The notes under the pieces are model-generated. The model saw nothing but the letters and a program-made list of their open reading frames with translations, was not told the origin of the DNA and did no database searches. Position numbers and translations under genes: made by a program. A stretch of 64,000 nt of DNA from Macrostomum hystrix (lineage: Eukaryota; Platyhelminthes; Macrostomidae), in contig CATNEN010000038.1 in assembly GCA_950097015.1 (NCBI GenBank), positions 14,130,001 through 14,194,000 on the forward strand, written 5' to 3'. Position 1 is the first letter of the stretch. Each line of letters begins with the position of its first letter. Shown in pieces: positions 25,101 to 36,712 of this stretch.

Positions 25101-27380
25101 GTTGGGATCTCAGAATGGGAGTTACTGTATATAGACAGTTGGGATATCAGAATGGGAGTTACTGTATATAGAGAGTTGGGATCTCAGAATGGGGTCTCAG
25201 AACTCAACTTTTCAAACATCTGGAACCTGGACAGGCCGACAACATCCTACTCAGCGCATTGGGCCACGTTCGCCTAGCGGACTTCGGTCACTCCCTGCAG
25301 CTAGACAGGCATGGCCGGGCTCGTTGCCGACTGAATGCCGGCCTCAGCACCTACCACTTGCCCGCTGAGATTCTGCGCCGGCTGCCACTTGACGCTGAGG
25401 GCGTTGAGACTGGTGAGCATTCCTGCCTGTCGTCTCTTCAGCGTGATGTCTGAGCCCTCCTGCCTGTCGTCTCTTCAGCGTGATGTCTGAGCCCTCCTGC
25501 CTGTCGTCTCTTCAGCGTGATGTCTGAGCCCTCCTGCCTGTCGTCTCTTCAGCGTGATGTCTGAGCCCTCCTGCCTGTCGTCTCTTCAGTGTGATGTCTG
25601 AGCCCTCCAGCCTACCTGATCCTTCAGTGTGATGTCTGACCCCTCCAACCTACCTGATCCTTCAGCGTGATGTCTGAGCCCTCCAGCCTACCTGATCCTT
25701 CAGTGTGTTGTCTGAGCCCTCCAACCTAGCTGATCCATCAGCGTTATGTCTGACTTCTCCAACCTACCTGATCCTTCAGCGTGATGTCTGACCCCTCCAG
25801 CCTACCTGATCCTTCAGTGTGTTGTCTGAGCCCTCCAGCCTACCTGAATCTTCAGCGTGATGTCTGACCCCTCCAGCCTACCTGATCCTTCAGTGTGTTG
25901 TCTGAGCCCTCCAGCCTACCTGATCCTTCAGCGTGATGTCTGAGCCCTCCTGCCTACCTGATCCTTCAGTGTGTTGTCTGAGCCCTCCTGCCTACCTGAT
26001 CCTTCAGCGTGATGTCTGAGCCCTCCTGCCTACCTGATCCTTCAGTGTGTTGTCTGAGCCCTCCAGCCTAGCTGATCCTTCAGCGTGTTGTCCACACAAA
26101 TGCAATCCTGTCTATTGTCAGACCGCGTTGTCACAATTGCCACTGACTGGTTCAGTTACGGCTGCCTAGCTTACTGGCTTCTACACAACCTCTTCCCTAT
26201 GGTTCCGCCTAGCAACGTCAAAACAGCCGATGATTACGCTCATTACATGAAGTACGACGGATACGAGAAGCTAATTAGATCTTCCATGCTGGTGAGCGAA
26301 TCTTATTGGTTCATCTCTGGTACTCTCGCAACATATGCGGCGTTGAAAGCGCGTGTATCAGGATTATTGGCTTAGAAGCTAGTTGTTGTGTGGATCATTT
26401 TAAACCTGAGTTTCTAGGTTAAGATATAGATTTCCCAATAACTATCTGATTTTTCCAATGAATGCTGTATTTTTATTAGATGATTTTTTTATTATTAGAT
26501 AATAATTGCAGGAATGCTTTATTTAGTGACATCAGACCTGCAGCCAGCAAGGAGGCAATTCTGCCTATTTCGCTGACTCCTAAGCACACACGCACACAGA
26601 TGCCGTATGCAGGTACGCGCTTACGCAGGTGTGTACATCTGCCCTGATTTTCCCATCATCAGGCAGTGTTCACTTCACTGTGCCTTGGAGGTTGGCTCTC
26701 AAGGCCATAGATTATAAGACGAGCCCCCACGCCTTCTCTCCGCGGCTGCGCCCCAATTTAATGTGGCCTCGCCGCGGAATCGAGCTCAGGGACCTTGGTG
26801 CGAGAGATCTTAGTATTGGAAGGTGGGATCTTAGTATTAGGATGTGGGATCTTAGGATTGGAAGGTGGGATCTTAGTATTGGAAGGTAAGATCTTAGTAT
26901 TGGGACGAGGCATTTTAGTTTTGGGAGATGGGACTTTAGTATTAGGATGTGGGATCTTATGATTTGAAGGTGGGATTTTAGGATCGAAAGGTTCGATTTT
27001 CTGATTATACGCTTGCAAGATCACAAAGATTGGATCTCCGAATCAAGAGTTTGGATCTGTGCGAAAGAAGGGCCTAAATTTTATTCATTGGGACTTTAGA
27101 GTTTAGGAGATTCTTCAAAGCAGGATCGCAAATGTGAAAAGCCGGTACTAACCAGTCTGTGTTTACCTGACTGTGGCAGGGGAGCGCGGCCTATCGCCAG
27201 CTGGTGCTGGAGCTGCTGCACCCAATGCCGGGCTGCAGGCCCAGCAGCTTCAACGCGCTTCTGCTGCAACACGGCGACTTGTTCGTCAGCTGCCTGCCCG
27301 TCCCGATTCGCGCGGCAGAATTTCGTCGCCTAGTGGAGTCGTGCAGCCTGGTGCCGCCGTTTGTTCCCATGCCGATGTAA
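22187..27380 (+). CDS. Divergent Ser/Thr-type protein kinase (AGC-like), HLD replaces HRD; five exons
   Basis: Exons: 22187-23062, 24449-24715, 25235-25412, 26122-26291, 27180-27380; joins keep frame and give about 563 residues. Residues 1-240 are a Ser/Asn-rich extension without a recognised domain. The kinase domain starts with a glycine loop LGKGNFGQVY (about 244-253). The ATP-anchoring lysine is in FALK (about 276). The catalytic loop reads HLDIKADN (377-384), so the Asp and Asn are kept but the Arg of HRD is Leu. DFG is intact (397-399). The APE motif reads LPAE (423-426). TDWFSYGC in subdomain IX resembles AGC kinases such as GRKs. The C-terminal lobe ends about 40 residues after the RP of subdomain XI, and I see no AGC hydrophobic-motif tail. 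Catalysis is plausible, but regulation by activation-loop phosphorylation is doubtful in a non-RD kinase. All four introns carry tandem arrays. The exact family is not assigned. Confidence 0.8.
23083..24385 (+). repeat. 20-bp array filling kinase intron 1
   Basis: About 65 units of two subtypes, CCCTCACAAACCCAAAACTT and CACTAAGAAACCCGAAACTT, arranged in duplicated blocks (for example about 23480-23700 and 23760-23950). Confidence 0.94.
24790..25205 (+). repeat. 37-bp array filling kinase intron 2
   Basis: About 11 units containing GAGAGTTGGGATATCAGAAT followed by GGGAGTTACTGTATATA. Confidence 0.93.
25415..26095 (+). repeat. 37/38-bp array filling kinase intron 3
   Basis: About 18 units ending CTTCAGCGTGATGTCTGAGC. 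A first block has CTGTCGTCT and a second has CTACCTGATC. The array starts within about 10 bases of the donor. Confidence 0.93.
26490..26806 (-). mobile_element. SINE1 copy c, in kinase intron 4
   Basis: Reverse orientation: ATT-type tail at 26490-26508, body with GCCAGCAAGGAGGCAATTC and CTCCGCGGCTGCGCCCCAA, and head at GAATCGAGCTCAGGGACC. A 21-bp array begins directly at its head end. Confidence 0.8.
26805..27000 (+). repeat. 21-bp array in kinase intron 4
   Basis: About nine units of GATCTTAGTATTGGAAGGTG type, starting at the head end of SINE1 copy c. Confidence 0.88.
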
Positions 27381-29793
27381 ATTAGGGGATTTGTTGAACG
27401 AATCGAACTTTTCACTTATTATAGTTATTATTGCCGTTATACTTTTTTAATAAGCTCAAATTATGCCTCAGTACCCGACCATTTTTCTGTTTGTTCAACT
27501 GTTTAAAGTGAAAGTTTAATTTCTATTTTTACGTTGGTTTTGTTTTCAGATTCTATAGTTGTGTAAGGAAATCGTTTTCAGCGGCTAGACACAATTTAAG
27601 ATGTCTAGCTGTGCGCCTCATTTATTAAATTTAGTTTTTTTATATAAACTGGCCCACATGCTGTGTGAGCTAAACTGTAAAATTCTGTTTATTATTATGG
27701 TGCAACAAATTGATTTACTAGACCTTTTGTTTGCACATCATCCTTTTTTAAGTGAAGAATGAACTTCCTTTGTGCAATTCTCTTGCCTAATATTGCACAA
27801 AATTCGATTGATGAGTTGTCCATTGGTCCAAGTGCAATAATTTGAGGATTTTCACATCTCTTCTGCACGAACCTTCCAAGGCTTAATTTTAGTCGGACTC
27901 CAATTGGTTCTGACGAGGTCCGATAATATCTATTTTGACCATTTTGACGCACTTTGTATAATAGCCAACAGCATAAAACAGTTCGATTGTTTCCACTCCA
28001 ATGTATTCTTTGTTATTTTGTTAGTTTTAAAAAAGCATTTTCCCAATTGTTGCTGGTTAATTTTCAGCGAAAAATATTTTTCCTGCGCAATTCGCGCTCA
28101 TGCGCCTGCAATTGTGCTTGTACGAGGACTAGTTATATATAGATTAGTGAATATTGGGCTTCCTGTCCAGCTGTCTGTTGCTTGCATCATGGCAAGCAGT
28201 TGTGTTCTCGAGTCGGATTAATAAACTTTCATAAAAAAGAGTTTCATTCTTTTGTTCGTAATTTTGCGCATCAGCAAAACATTGACAATAGTTTTGTTGT
28301 GATACATGCAAAGTAACTGTCATCATCATGAGAATATATAGAACATCAAATAGCTTTAGGGTGACTAGTGATCATTGTTTACACAAAACTGTCAAAGCTA
28401 GAGTGAAACGTGACAAGAGTGAAACGCACATTAAATCTGTTTTAATAATTAGGACATCGCTTAGGAAAAAGCCTTCAAACACAAAAATGATCGTCGCGAG
28501 AAGACATTATAATTGTGCAAGTTGTCCGCCGAGCTCTAGTCGCCACGTTAAACGCTTAATAGCTTTATCCGGTTCTTCTGAGATACTGTACGCGAAAAGC
28601 GTAAAAAGTAAAAGCTTCTTTGCGAACTTAACGCGCGCAGTTTTAAAACCGCCGCTTTCATAGAAACACGAAGCCTTCTCGTCGTTACTCACAATTGTTC
28701 AACGCACGAAATATTGGCTTATAAAATATAGATCAGCAAGTATGTCATAAAGTTCGAGAAGTAATGTAGAAAATATTTATCTTAGCGAAAGAGATATCGA
28801 TATTTCAAAGACAAACTGTTCACTACTTCACAAAAATCGGTTTACTTTAATTTTTTAGATCACCACGATTCACAATAAATACTCTATTGAAGCAGTTTTA
28901 ATTTTTTACTCATTTAGGCATATCGGGTTTTATTTGTTCGTTTGATTTTTTATCCGTTCTTTAAGTCAACTTTCCGCTATATGCTAGGTCCTACTTACTC
29001 TAAGCAGACTTTTCTATATATATAGTAAAGTTCATATACGAGTATATATATAGTAAAGTCCATATATATATATAGTAAAGTTCTTGTAAGTAAAGTAAAT
29101 TAAATAATAAAGTCAACACTTTTTGATTCAGCAATAGGAATAATTGATTAATTTAGAAATAATTTTTATCAAGTTAGAAAAACTTAAAGGTATATTTTAA
29201 TATGTATATAAAAAATCTAAACATTAGCAGTTACATTTTCTTTAGCAATAAAAGAATGTCTAGATAACTTTAACGAATAAGTTTGCTGCTCTAGCTGTAG
29301 TTAACAAATTTCAAGTTTTATGCATTTGAGAAAAGTGGCTTTGTTTATATTCATTTTATATGCATTCAAAATATGAATGATTGATTGAGTTCTCAATAAT
29401 ATTAATAGGCATGTCAAATAACTTAGAAAAAATGTAGCTGTTGTTCGAATTAGACTTATATTGAAGCTATATATTCAATTGTTTTTTAATATAAGAAGTA
29501 TATTATCCCAGTTTTTAACTAGATTATTATAGATGAAATATGATAAGAGCTTACAAATTATTTTATAAAGTTTGTCAAGGACTCAAGAGAGCCTAGAAAT
29601 TAGGATTTTTTTATAGATAGCTTTTTTCCCACTGTCAACTCAGGACTTTAGTATGGAAAAATGGCTACTTGTAGGACTCAATTAGATGGCTGATTTAGAC
29701 TTATTTGGACATGCTTTTATGTTAATATATATTTTCCGAAACTTTACAGTCTAAAAAGTTGCAGTTATCGTCAATATTGTATCCACATTAGTC
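27381..29793. other. Intergenic, kinase to NUDT6-like gene
   Basis: Very AT-rich; only small TATA-type repeats near 29025-29080. Short frames here lack codon bias or domain features and are not called. Confidence 0.6.
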
Positions 29794-31194
29794 ATGGACA
29801 AGCTCATTGAAAAGTTGTCATCCGCCCAGCCTGACATTTTCAATTGCGTCTCGTTAAACTTGGCCCGCCTGCTGCCAGAGGATGAGCCGCCGCCGGAGTC
29901 CGATCGGCAGCTTCTTCTGCGGGCTCTGCACAGCCAAGTGGACCGGTGGCGCAGCGACGGCATTCGCGGCGTCGCCTGCAGTCTCGGACTGGACGCTGGC
30001 TCCTCGTCGCTGATTGCCGCGCTGGGCAGCGTCGGTTTTCGCTTTCATCACGCAGCCGGCTCGGCCTGCTACATGCTGCTCTGGCTGGATGATGGCGACT
30101 GCAATTATCCTCCCTACGCCACCCACACCATCGGCGCCGCAGGCCTGGTTATTCGCCCAGACACCGGCCAGATGCTAGTGGTCACCGAGGCCCACGAAAC
30201 TGGTCACGTTCGGAACTGGAAGCTGCCTGGAGGCTACGCTCATCTTGGCGAGGACATCTGCGAGGCCGCGATGCGAGAGGTTCGAGAAGAGACCGGCTTG
30301 GAGACTCACCCAGTTAATAATGGCCTGCTGGCCTTCCGGCATCTGCACGGGCATCGGTGGGGAATCGGCGACCTGTACTTTGCCTGCCTGCTGACGCCAG
30401 CGCCCGGAGCGACCGTCCGATTGGAGCCCGGCGGTGAAATCAGCGACTGCCGGTGCGGGGAGAGCAGTTTTATACTGGGCAGCGGGGACATTGCATGCAG
30501 GATTTCATTTGGGAAATTATTTGTCTAGACCGCATTGGCTCGGTGACTTGTCGCGCAATTTACGCCAAGGCAGAGCGAGAGACAGTCTCGAGACTGCAGC
30601 CTGACGATGAGGATGCTGACTTTGGACCTATTCGGTGCATCATGGTGCATCAGAATATTCAACCAATCGCTATTAAAATCCTGAACAAGTGCTAAAAATT
30701 TCCGCTCTCTTCGGATTTTGTTTGTTTTGTTTTGTTCTATATGGTGGACTCTCACGAAAATCGGTCATTCGGTTTCGTGAAGTATGCAGTGGGTAATTGA
30801 AATTCCCCCGTGGTCTCTTCCCCGGACAAAAATGCGTCTGAAGTTTTCAGGCAGTTGTATTGTATAGTTTAAAGCAAAATTTCCATGGTTAATTTTTAGA
30901 GTGTGCTCGGCCGTCAGTACAACTCACTCATTTCTCCTTGCTCCTAGTTGGCTTGACCCAGCCGAGTACGCTGCACAGCCCGACACATCTCAGACCAATC
31001 GCCTAATTGTTGACGCCTACCTGCGCCAAGTTCGCGACGGATCAACTCTAGGCGCCATCGGTCACCGTGAATACCTGGGCCGCGGTCAGACCCGGCCGAG
31101 CAGGTTCTACAGTGTGGAATCGGCTGCATCTAGACATGATAATGCCGACTCCGCTTCTGCCACTAAGGCGGCCACTTCGGAGTCCAAAATGTGA
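29794..31194 (+). CDS. NUDT6: Nudix hydrolase, NUDT6-like, two exons
   Basis: Exons 29794-30452 and 30948-31194 join in phase 2 (CG|T) to give 301 residues, close to the length of vertebrate NUDT6. The Nudix box follows GX5EX7REUXEEXGU: GYAHLGE, seven residues, then REVREETGL, at about residues 147-168. The region before it, with GFRFHHA and later MLLWL, matches the N-terminal domain typical of NUDT6. After the splice the text reads EISDCR|WLDPAEY, which fits the conserved continuation of the Nudix fold and supports the intron. The metal-binding glutamates of the box are present, so a divalent-metal-dependent nucleoside-diphosphate-type hydrolase fold is expected; the substrate is unknown. 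Reading through the donor gives a short unrelated tail ending near 30528, which I treat as unspliced intron. AATAAA lies at 31312. Confidence 0.87.
30538..30615 (+). mobile_element. Possible degenerate SINE1 fragment in the NUDT6-like intron
   Basis: CTTGTCGCGCAATTTACGCC and GCCTGACGATGAG match the middle of SINE1 in the right order and spacing, with divergent sequence between. The similarity is short. Confidence 0.45.
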
Positions 31195-31311
31195 GGCGAG
31201 TCTCGGTTATTGGCGGAACTCCTCCTCTGGAGGAAATTTGCCAACTTAGACTCTAGTAATGTGCATCTGTGTATAGGGATGTCTATTTTGCTTGCCTGTC
31301 AATTTTAAGGA

Positions 31312-31317
31312 AATAAA
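31312..31317 (+). promoter_or_regulatory. Polyadenylation signal of the NUDT6-like gene
   Basis: AATAAA 118 bases after the stop codon of the second exon, the first canonical hexamer downstream. Confidence 0.5.
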
Positions 31318-33706
31318 AGAATGAAGAATAAGACTGGAGCTTTGCACGCGTGAAGTTTGAACACCATCTTTCAAGTAAGTTACTTTAGCGCATATATACT
31401 AATATATTACAATGTGTCCATTTTTTTAACTCATCACACAATCTTGGGTAATTTTATTTCCTCATTACTTTATTATTTCTTTTCTTTGTCTTCCTTGCCT
31501 CGTTTTCATTGATTGATAAATTAACTGCAAGGACTACTATAAAAACCTTCTTTTATAGTCTAATTCTTAATGATATCTACTTTCTATACTTTTTAATTTA
31601 ATAACATTATTCAACTGTTGCATAGACTTTTAACCAAATACATGTATATTTGGCAGGGAAAACATTTTTTGTCTTAGCACTCCACTGCCTTAATTATTAC
31701 AAATTTTAAGCTCTTTGACGAACCAACAAGTTATCAAGTTGAATTTCAGGCTTTTTTGTTTTTTTTATTCTCAAAGCCATGCTGTATCCATTAGAGTCGT
31801 AATTAATAGTTCACCGCAGGCACGAAGATTAGTCCAATGATGAAAAGCTAGAGAGGATAAAATAACATCCGGACAATCTAAGTAATAAATAACGAAGAAG
31901 GATATTAGGCTACCGATCTCGAGATGGTCAAGTCAAAGCTGAAAGTACATTGTCAAGCTAAGTTAAATTCGAATTAAAAGGTGAAATTGTTCTTTGAAGC
32001 TTGCACCGATTTTCCGGTGTGCAGATCAGCTAGATATTTAGAATAGTATATCAAAATAAAAATTTAAACTTAGCTTTTATTATTGTAAAAAATTGTTTTT
32101 CTAGTTAAAACTTCTTTCTTCGTAAGGTCGTGAGACTACCAAAGCCCTTTTTTACAAAAGCACAACTCAATGACAAAAGCTTAAATCATTATTTTTCACG
32201 CATGTGAGTCGATTTCAATGCACATAATCAACACTAATAACGTCATTTATGATTTAATAAAAAAGTTTTAAAGTGATTTTAATTCTAAGTCCTATGAGTG
32301 TAAACTGCATTCTGTCTATGGATTCAGCTAAACTATTAGTACTTTAACTTTTTTTGCCTGCTAAACAGTGCCGCAAATCATGGCAACTGCAACTGCCAAC
32401 ATGTCTGCACTCTGCCAATATGGGTGCTGACCACTTCGGGGAAAGCCATATCGACGAAAGAACTCTTGGGCGAATCCACATCGGCGAAAGCTTAACCAGA
32501 CTATTTATAAGTATAATAGGACTCTACAGCACAAAATATATTATAATGAAGCTCTAAATAATACTGAAAAGCACTTTTTTGTTTAATTATGCAACTGATA
32601 GGGGCCTACCACTATATTGCAAGCTGTTAATTTGGTGTTCAACTTTATACTGATAATGTCAACAATTTTATGTCACATCCCTTTTTAGTGATTAAATACA
32701 TTACATATAGTTATAATTGACTGGTCAATTCCTTGGGACATAGCTGCCATGTCTCTGGGCATTGCCCACTCTATGACTAGTCACAGCCATTGTCCAGAAG
32801 CCTGTATGCCAAACTATGGTTTATGGCTAGCAAACTTTTTAATTATTTTACTTTTATTTGTGGATTTAAAATAACTTGCCAAGTAGATAACATTAGTCAA
32901 TTAAAATTTTGCTTTGCATCCTTGATAGCTAGCATTGAGCAATTTTAACTTAGGTTAAAACTTGTATAAAAGCCTTCACTATGAAACCCATTTTATTATT
33001 TTTTATTTAATTGATTAAGTTTGGGGGCCAATAACATTACAAATGCCTACTAAATTAGTTAAAACCAGTGCCTCCTTATCTTTAAATTGATAGTTAAGTT
33101 TGAAATGTTCTTTTTAATGTTATTCTCACTTTTTAGTTCTAATTTGCATGCTTGATGCTGACTGTGCACTCATTTTGAAAACAGTTGCAAAAGTTTTCAA
33201 ATTATTTATATAAGTTGTTCCATGGAATACTTATATACATGCGCAACACCCGGCCAAACCAGCCAGGTGAAACGAGGGCCAAGCAAGGTAAGTTGCAAAA
33301 ACTAATCGACCAAGCGCAAAAAAATCAAAGGGGGGACCAAGGGACAAAAAATGAAGGTGTGAAGAAAAAGAAAGAAGGGAGAGAAAAAGAGAGCAAATGA
33401 GAGCAAACTAAGTTGTAAATAGAGCAAAAACTAAGTTGCATAGCCGGCTAAGATTTGGGAGGTTGCGCATGTATGAATACTTATGTATTTTAAGTATTTT
33501 ATTTTCTTCTATGTTATGATTTGTTTTCTAGAGAATGTGCATTTAAGATTTTTTACCTAATTGCAGACTATTAAACAGTATTTTTTCAATTGTTTAAATA
33601 TTTATATAAATGTCTGCTATTCTTCACCATCATCTGTGTTGTATTTTCTACCAATTTTAAGGTGAAAATGATAGCAATACTACAATAATTTATAATTTTT
33701 TTGCAG
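31318..33706. other. Intergenic or 5' region of the PEHE gene
   Basis: AT-rich, no recognised gene. A purine-rich stretch (33330-33400) and a donor-like AAG|GTAAGT at 33288 could belong to a non-coding first exon, without support. Confidence 0.5.
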
Positions 33707-33739
33707 CCAGCTTTTGCTCCACTCATTGTCGCCACAGGC

Positions 33740-36326
33740 ATGGGTTCAGCAGAATCAACTAGCCAAGATGAGCGCGGGCAGCGCAGCGGTGGTGGTGACA
33801 CAGTTACTATTGGCAACAAAGACACACTCATTAGTTTGGATTTGAATGCCAAACAGCTATGGGAGCGGCTGCATGGCCTCTCTGAGAATCTGGACTCCAC
33901 TCTGTCCTTGTATCCATTGCGTCATAGTGGCAGTAGGCACCAACAGCAGCAGCAGAATTTCTATTCCCGGGGCAGTATTCGCGACCTTGTGACTCGCTGC
34001 GTTGACATTATGGAAGGCCAACAGCAGGCCCTAGCCGCCAAGGATGCTCAGATTGCTCAGCTTCAGGCTCAGCTTTCAGCACTGACGAATCAGCCATCGT
34101 CTGCTGGCGGTTGTCATCAGCTGCAGCAACGCTGCAAGCAGCAGCAGCAGAGGCAGCTGCAGCAGTCCAAACAGCTAGCTAAGCACAGGCGCATCGCTAA
34201 AGCTCTAGCCACTAGGCGGGCTCGTAAGTTGAATAACGAGCTGGCTAGCCTGACCGCGCCATCGATTCACGACGATAAAGCAGCTGCTCGAAAGTTTCCA
34301 GCATTGCCAACTCTTGCTCTGCCTATCCAGCAGCAGCAGCAGCAGCAGCAGCTAAAGCAACAGTCAGATCTGGAACAGCCGACTGTGGAGCAGTCTGCCG
34401 GGCGCCAGCTTCGAACTCCGCAGCATCATCAGCTGCGTCCGGGAGCACAGACGGCTAACAATGCCGCAGTGATCAGTCAGAAGCGAATAAAACTGACTGG
34501 GGCCGGTAAGTTGTGTGCAGAAGATCAAGATAAAAGTTGACAAAAAGTGATGCTACACAACAGTTAGATAGGCTTATGGGGTGTTAGAAGGCGGACAAGG
34601 TGCGCATGGAACCTGTATCCACACGTGGCAGGCGGATGGTTGCCGACTAGGTTGCGAATGGAGGCAGTTAATGTCTGGCAACAGGGAAGATCTGGGCTGA
34701 GAGGGGGGGATAAAAGTTGACCGGGGTGGATAAAGACTGACAAAGGGCGGATAGAAGCTGACAGGGGGTAGAACGTATAAGTAGATAAAAGGTGGATAAA
34801 ATTCGTCAAGGGGCGAATTAAAGATGACAATGTGGCGGATTAAAGCTGACAAGGGCGGATTAAAGATGACAAGAGGGCGGATTAAAGATGACAAGGGGGC
34901 GGATCACACAAGGAAAGATGGCAAGGGGTGGATTAAAGATGGCAAGGGGTGGATTAAAGATGGCAAGGGGGGCGGATTAAGGATGGCAAGGGGGGTGGAT
35001 TAAAGATGGCAAGGGGGGGCGGATTAAGGATAGCAAGGGGGTGGATTAAAGATGGCAAGGAGGCGGATTAAAGCTGACAAGGGGGGGCGGATAAAAACTG
35101 ACAAGGGGGGTGGATTAAAGATGGCAAGGTGGCGGATTAAAGATGGCAAGGTGGCGGATTAAAGATGGCAAGGTGGCGGATTAAAGATGGCAAGGTGGCG
35201 GATTAAAGATGACTATAGGTTTGATAAAAACTGACGTAAGTTTTCTATTGAAAAGTAAAGTTCAGCTAGTTTAGGATGCGGCTTATTTTTCCTCCTCTTG
35301 AAATTTTAACAGGCGCCACCGCCAGACCGTCGCCTGCCAGCATCGAGACACCGGCCTGGCGAATTTGTGCGCCAACCAAAGCGACCTACAAGCTGGAGGG
35401 CACGGAGGATCTGTCAGATAAGCTGTACGAATCTTTGCACACTCGCCAGGAGGCCGACGAACGCCGGCGCAAGCTTTGGGACTTGCGTGCCCAGCGCGAA
35501 CGCGCCTACTACGATAGGCTTAAACAGAAGGCATTGCAGAGGGCCGCCAACGCGGCCGCCAAAGCTAAAGCCGACTTTGCCGCTTTGGCTGATCAGTCAG
35601 TGGCGGCGGCGGGCTCGGCCTCCACCGCGGCGTCTGGCACCACTAGAGACGACGAGACGACTAAGGAGCTGGACGACAAGACAAAAGTGCGACTGGTCGG
35701 CAAGCCCTTGCCCGATTATGAGCAGAGGTTTGTGTGCCACTCTACTGTAATTACTGAGACAGACACTGCTGCCACTCTACCAGGTCCCTAAGTAGCTCCT
35801 GCTGCCACTCTACCAGGTCCCTAAGTAGCTCCTGCTGCCACTCTACCAGGTCCCTAAGTAGCTCCTGCTGCCACTCTAAGTAGCTTAAGTAGCTCCTGCT
35901 GCCACTCTACCAGTCCCTAAGTAGCTCCTGCTGCCACTCTAAGTAGCTTAAGTAGCTCCTGCTGCCACTCTACCAGTCCCTAAGTAGCTCCTGCTGCCAC
36001 TCTAAGTAGCTTAAGTAGCTTCTGCTGCCACTCTACCAGGTCCCTAAGTAGCTCCTGCTGTCACTCTACCCGGTCCCTAAGTATAGATCTGTGTGGGTGT
36101 GACGCCACCCTCCAGTCCATGGACTGTGTTAGGGCTAATTTCCAACTTACCGCACCCTAACCGCATGTCCAGGTTGGCCAAGCTAATCAATTCAGCTGTC
36201 ACTTCCGCATCTCCGACGTCGTCTTCTTCAATGTCGTCCGTGTCCAGCTCGTCGATTGCCGGCTCGGCCGCAGCCGCAGCTCCGGTTGGTCGCGGCAGGC
36301 GCAGAAAACAGGCCGTGTCTCGCTAG
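33740..36326 (+). CDS. PEHE-domain protein, MSL1/KANSL1-like, three exons
   Basis: Exons: (33707)33740-34505, 35313-35727, 36173-36326; phases 1 and 2 match and give about 444 residues from the first in-frame ATG at 33740. That ATG lies 34 bases after a strong acceptor at 33706, so an upstream 5' UTR or coding exon is likely. The first exon has a short predicted coiled coil (about residues 90-115, ending AQIAQLQAQLSAL), then glutamine-rich stretches. The second exon carries the PEHE core: IETPAWR, then EGTEDLSDKLY and DERRRKLWDLRAQRERAYYDRLKQK-like charged helix, as in MSL1 and KANSL1. The third exon ends in Ser-rich sequence and a basic GRGRRRK patch suggesting nuclear localisation. In known complexes the PEHE region recruits the MOF acetyltransferase. 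Coiled coil plus PEHE and the modest length favour MSL1 over KANSL1; that choice is inference. Confidence 0.72.
34690..35215 (+). repeat. 22-bp array in PEHE-gene intron 1
   Basis: Units of GATGGCAAGGTGGCGGATTA type, about 22 copies, with G-run length variation; the last five copies are identical. Confidence 0.92.
35765..36080 (+). repeat. 33-bp array in PEHE-gene intron 2
   Basis: About nine units with CTCCTGCTGCCACTCTACCA followed by GGTCCCTAAGTAG, some with an internal TAAGTAGCT duplication. Confidence 0.92.
36088..36130 (+). mobile_element. SINE2 fragment in the PEHE-gene intron 2
   Basis: GTGACGCCACCCTCCAGTCC followed by ATGGACTG matches the internal part of SINE2 seen at 42707-42738. 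Only about 40 bases are recognisable. Confidence 0.5.
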
Positions 36327-36510
36327 AATGGTGCTCTGATTGGCCGGAGTAGGGAATCGATGCCAGATCGGGTAGAGAGTTTACTGGATGGCGTCTAGAC
36401 CAGGGGTATACCAAATACTCGCCCAAAACTCGCGTATAATTCGTTTTACACATTTAATGTGCGCGATTTTTTGTTTCTTTGTCGCATCGAAATGATAAGG
36501 TCACTCTTTT

Positions 36511-36516
36511 AATAAA
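36511..36516 (+). promoter_or_regulatory. Polyadenylation signal of the PEHE-domain gene
   Basis: AATAAA 185 bases downstream of the stop codon at 36324-36326, before the 30-bp satellite begins. Confidence 0.45.
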
Positions 36517-36712
36517 ACTATTGTTTAAGAGAGGCATGTTGCGATTTCTGTTTGTTGCGATTAGTAATATTTTTAGAATAATATTTTCTATTATATCTTC
36601 TATTAATTATGTTCAGTTCACACTAGATAAAAAAGGTGTAAACAATATATTTACCCAAGCTACCAAAAGTTCAAACGAAAAATATGACAATCCAGTTTTT
36701 TAGAATTGCAAG

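Noticed and set aside
30453..30695. 80-codon frame in the NUDT6-like intron
   Set aside because: Lies wholly in the intron and overlaps a SINE1-like fragment; splicing around it restores the Nudix fold.
33239..33287. Possible first coding exon of the PEHE gene (ATG 33239, donor AAG|GTAAGT)
   Set aside because: It ends in phase 1, while the exon at 33707 needs phase 0, so the join would shift the frame; at most it is a non-coding exon.
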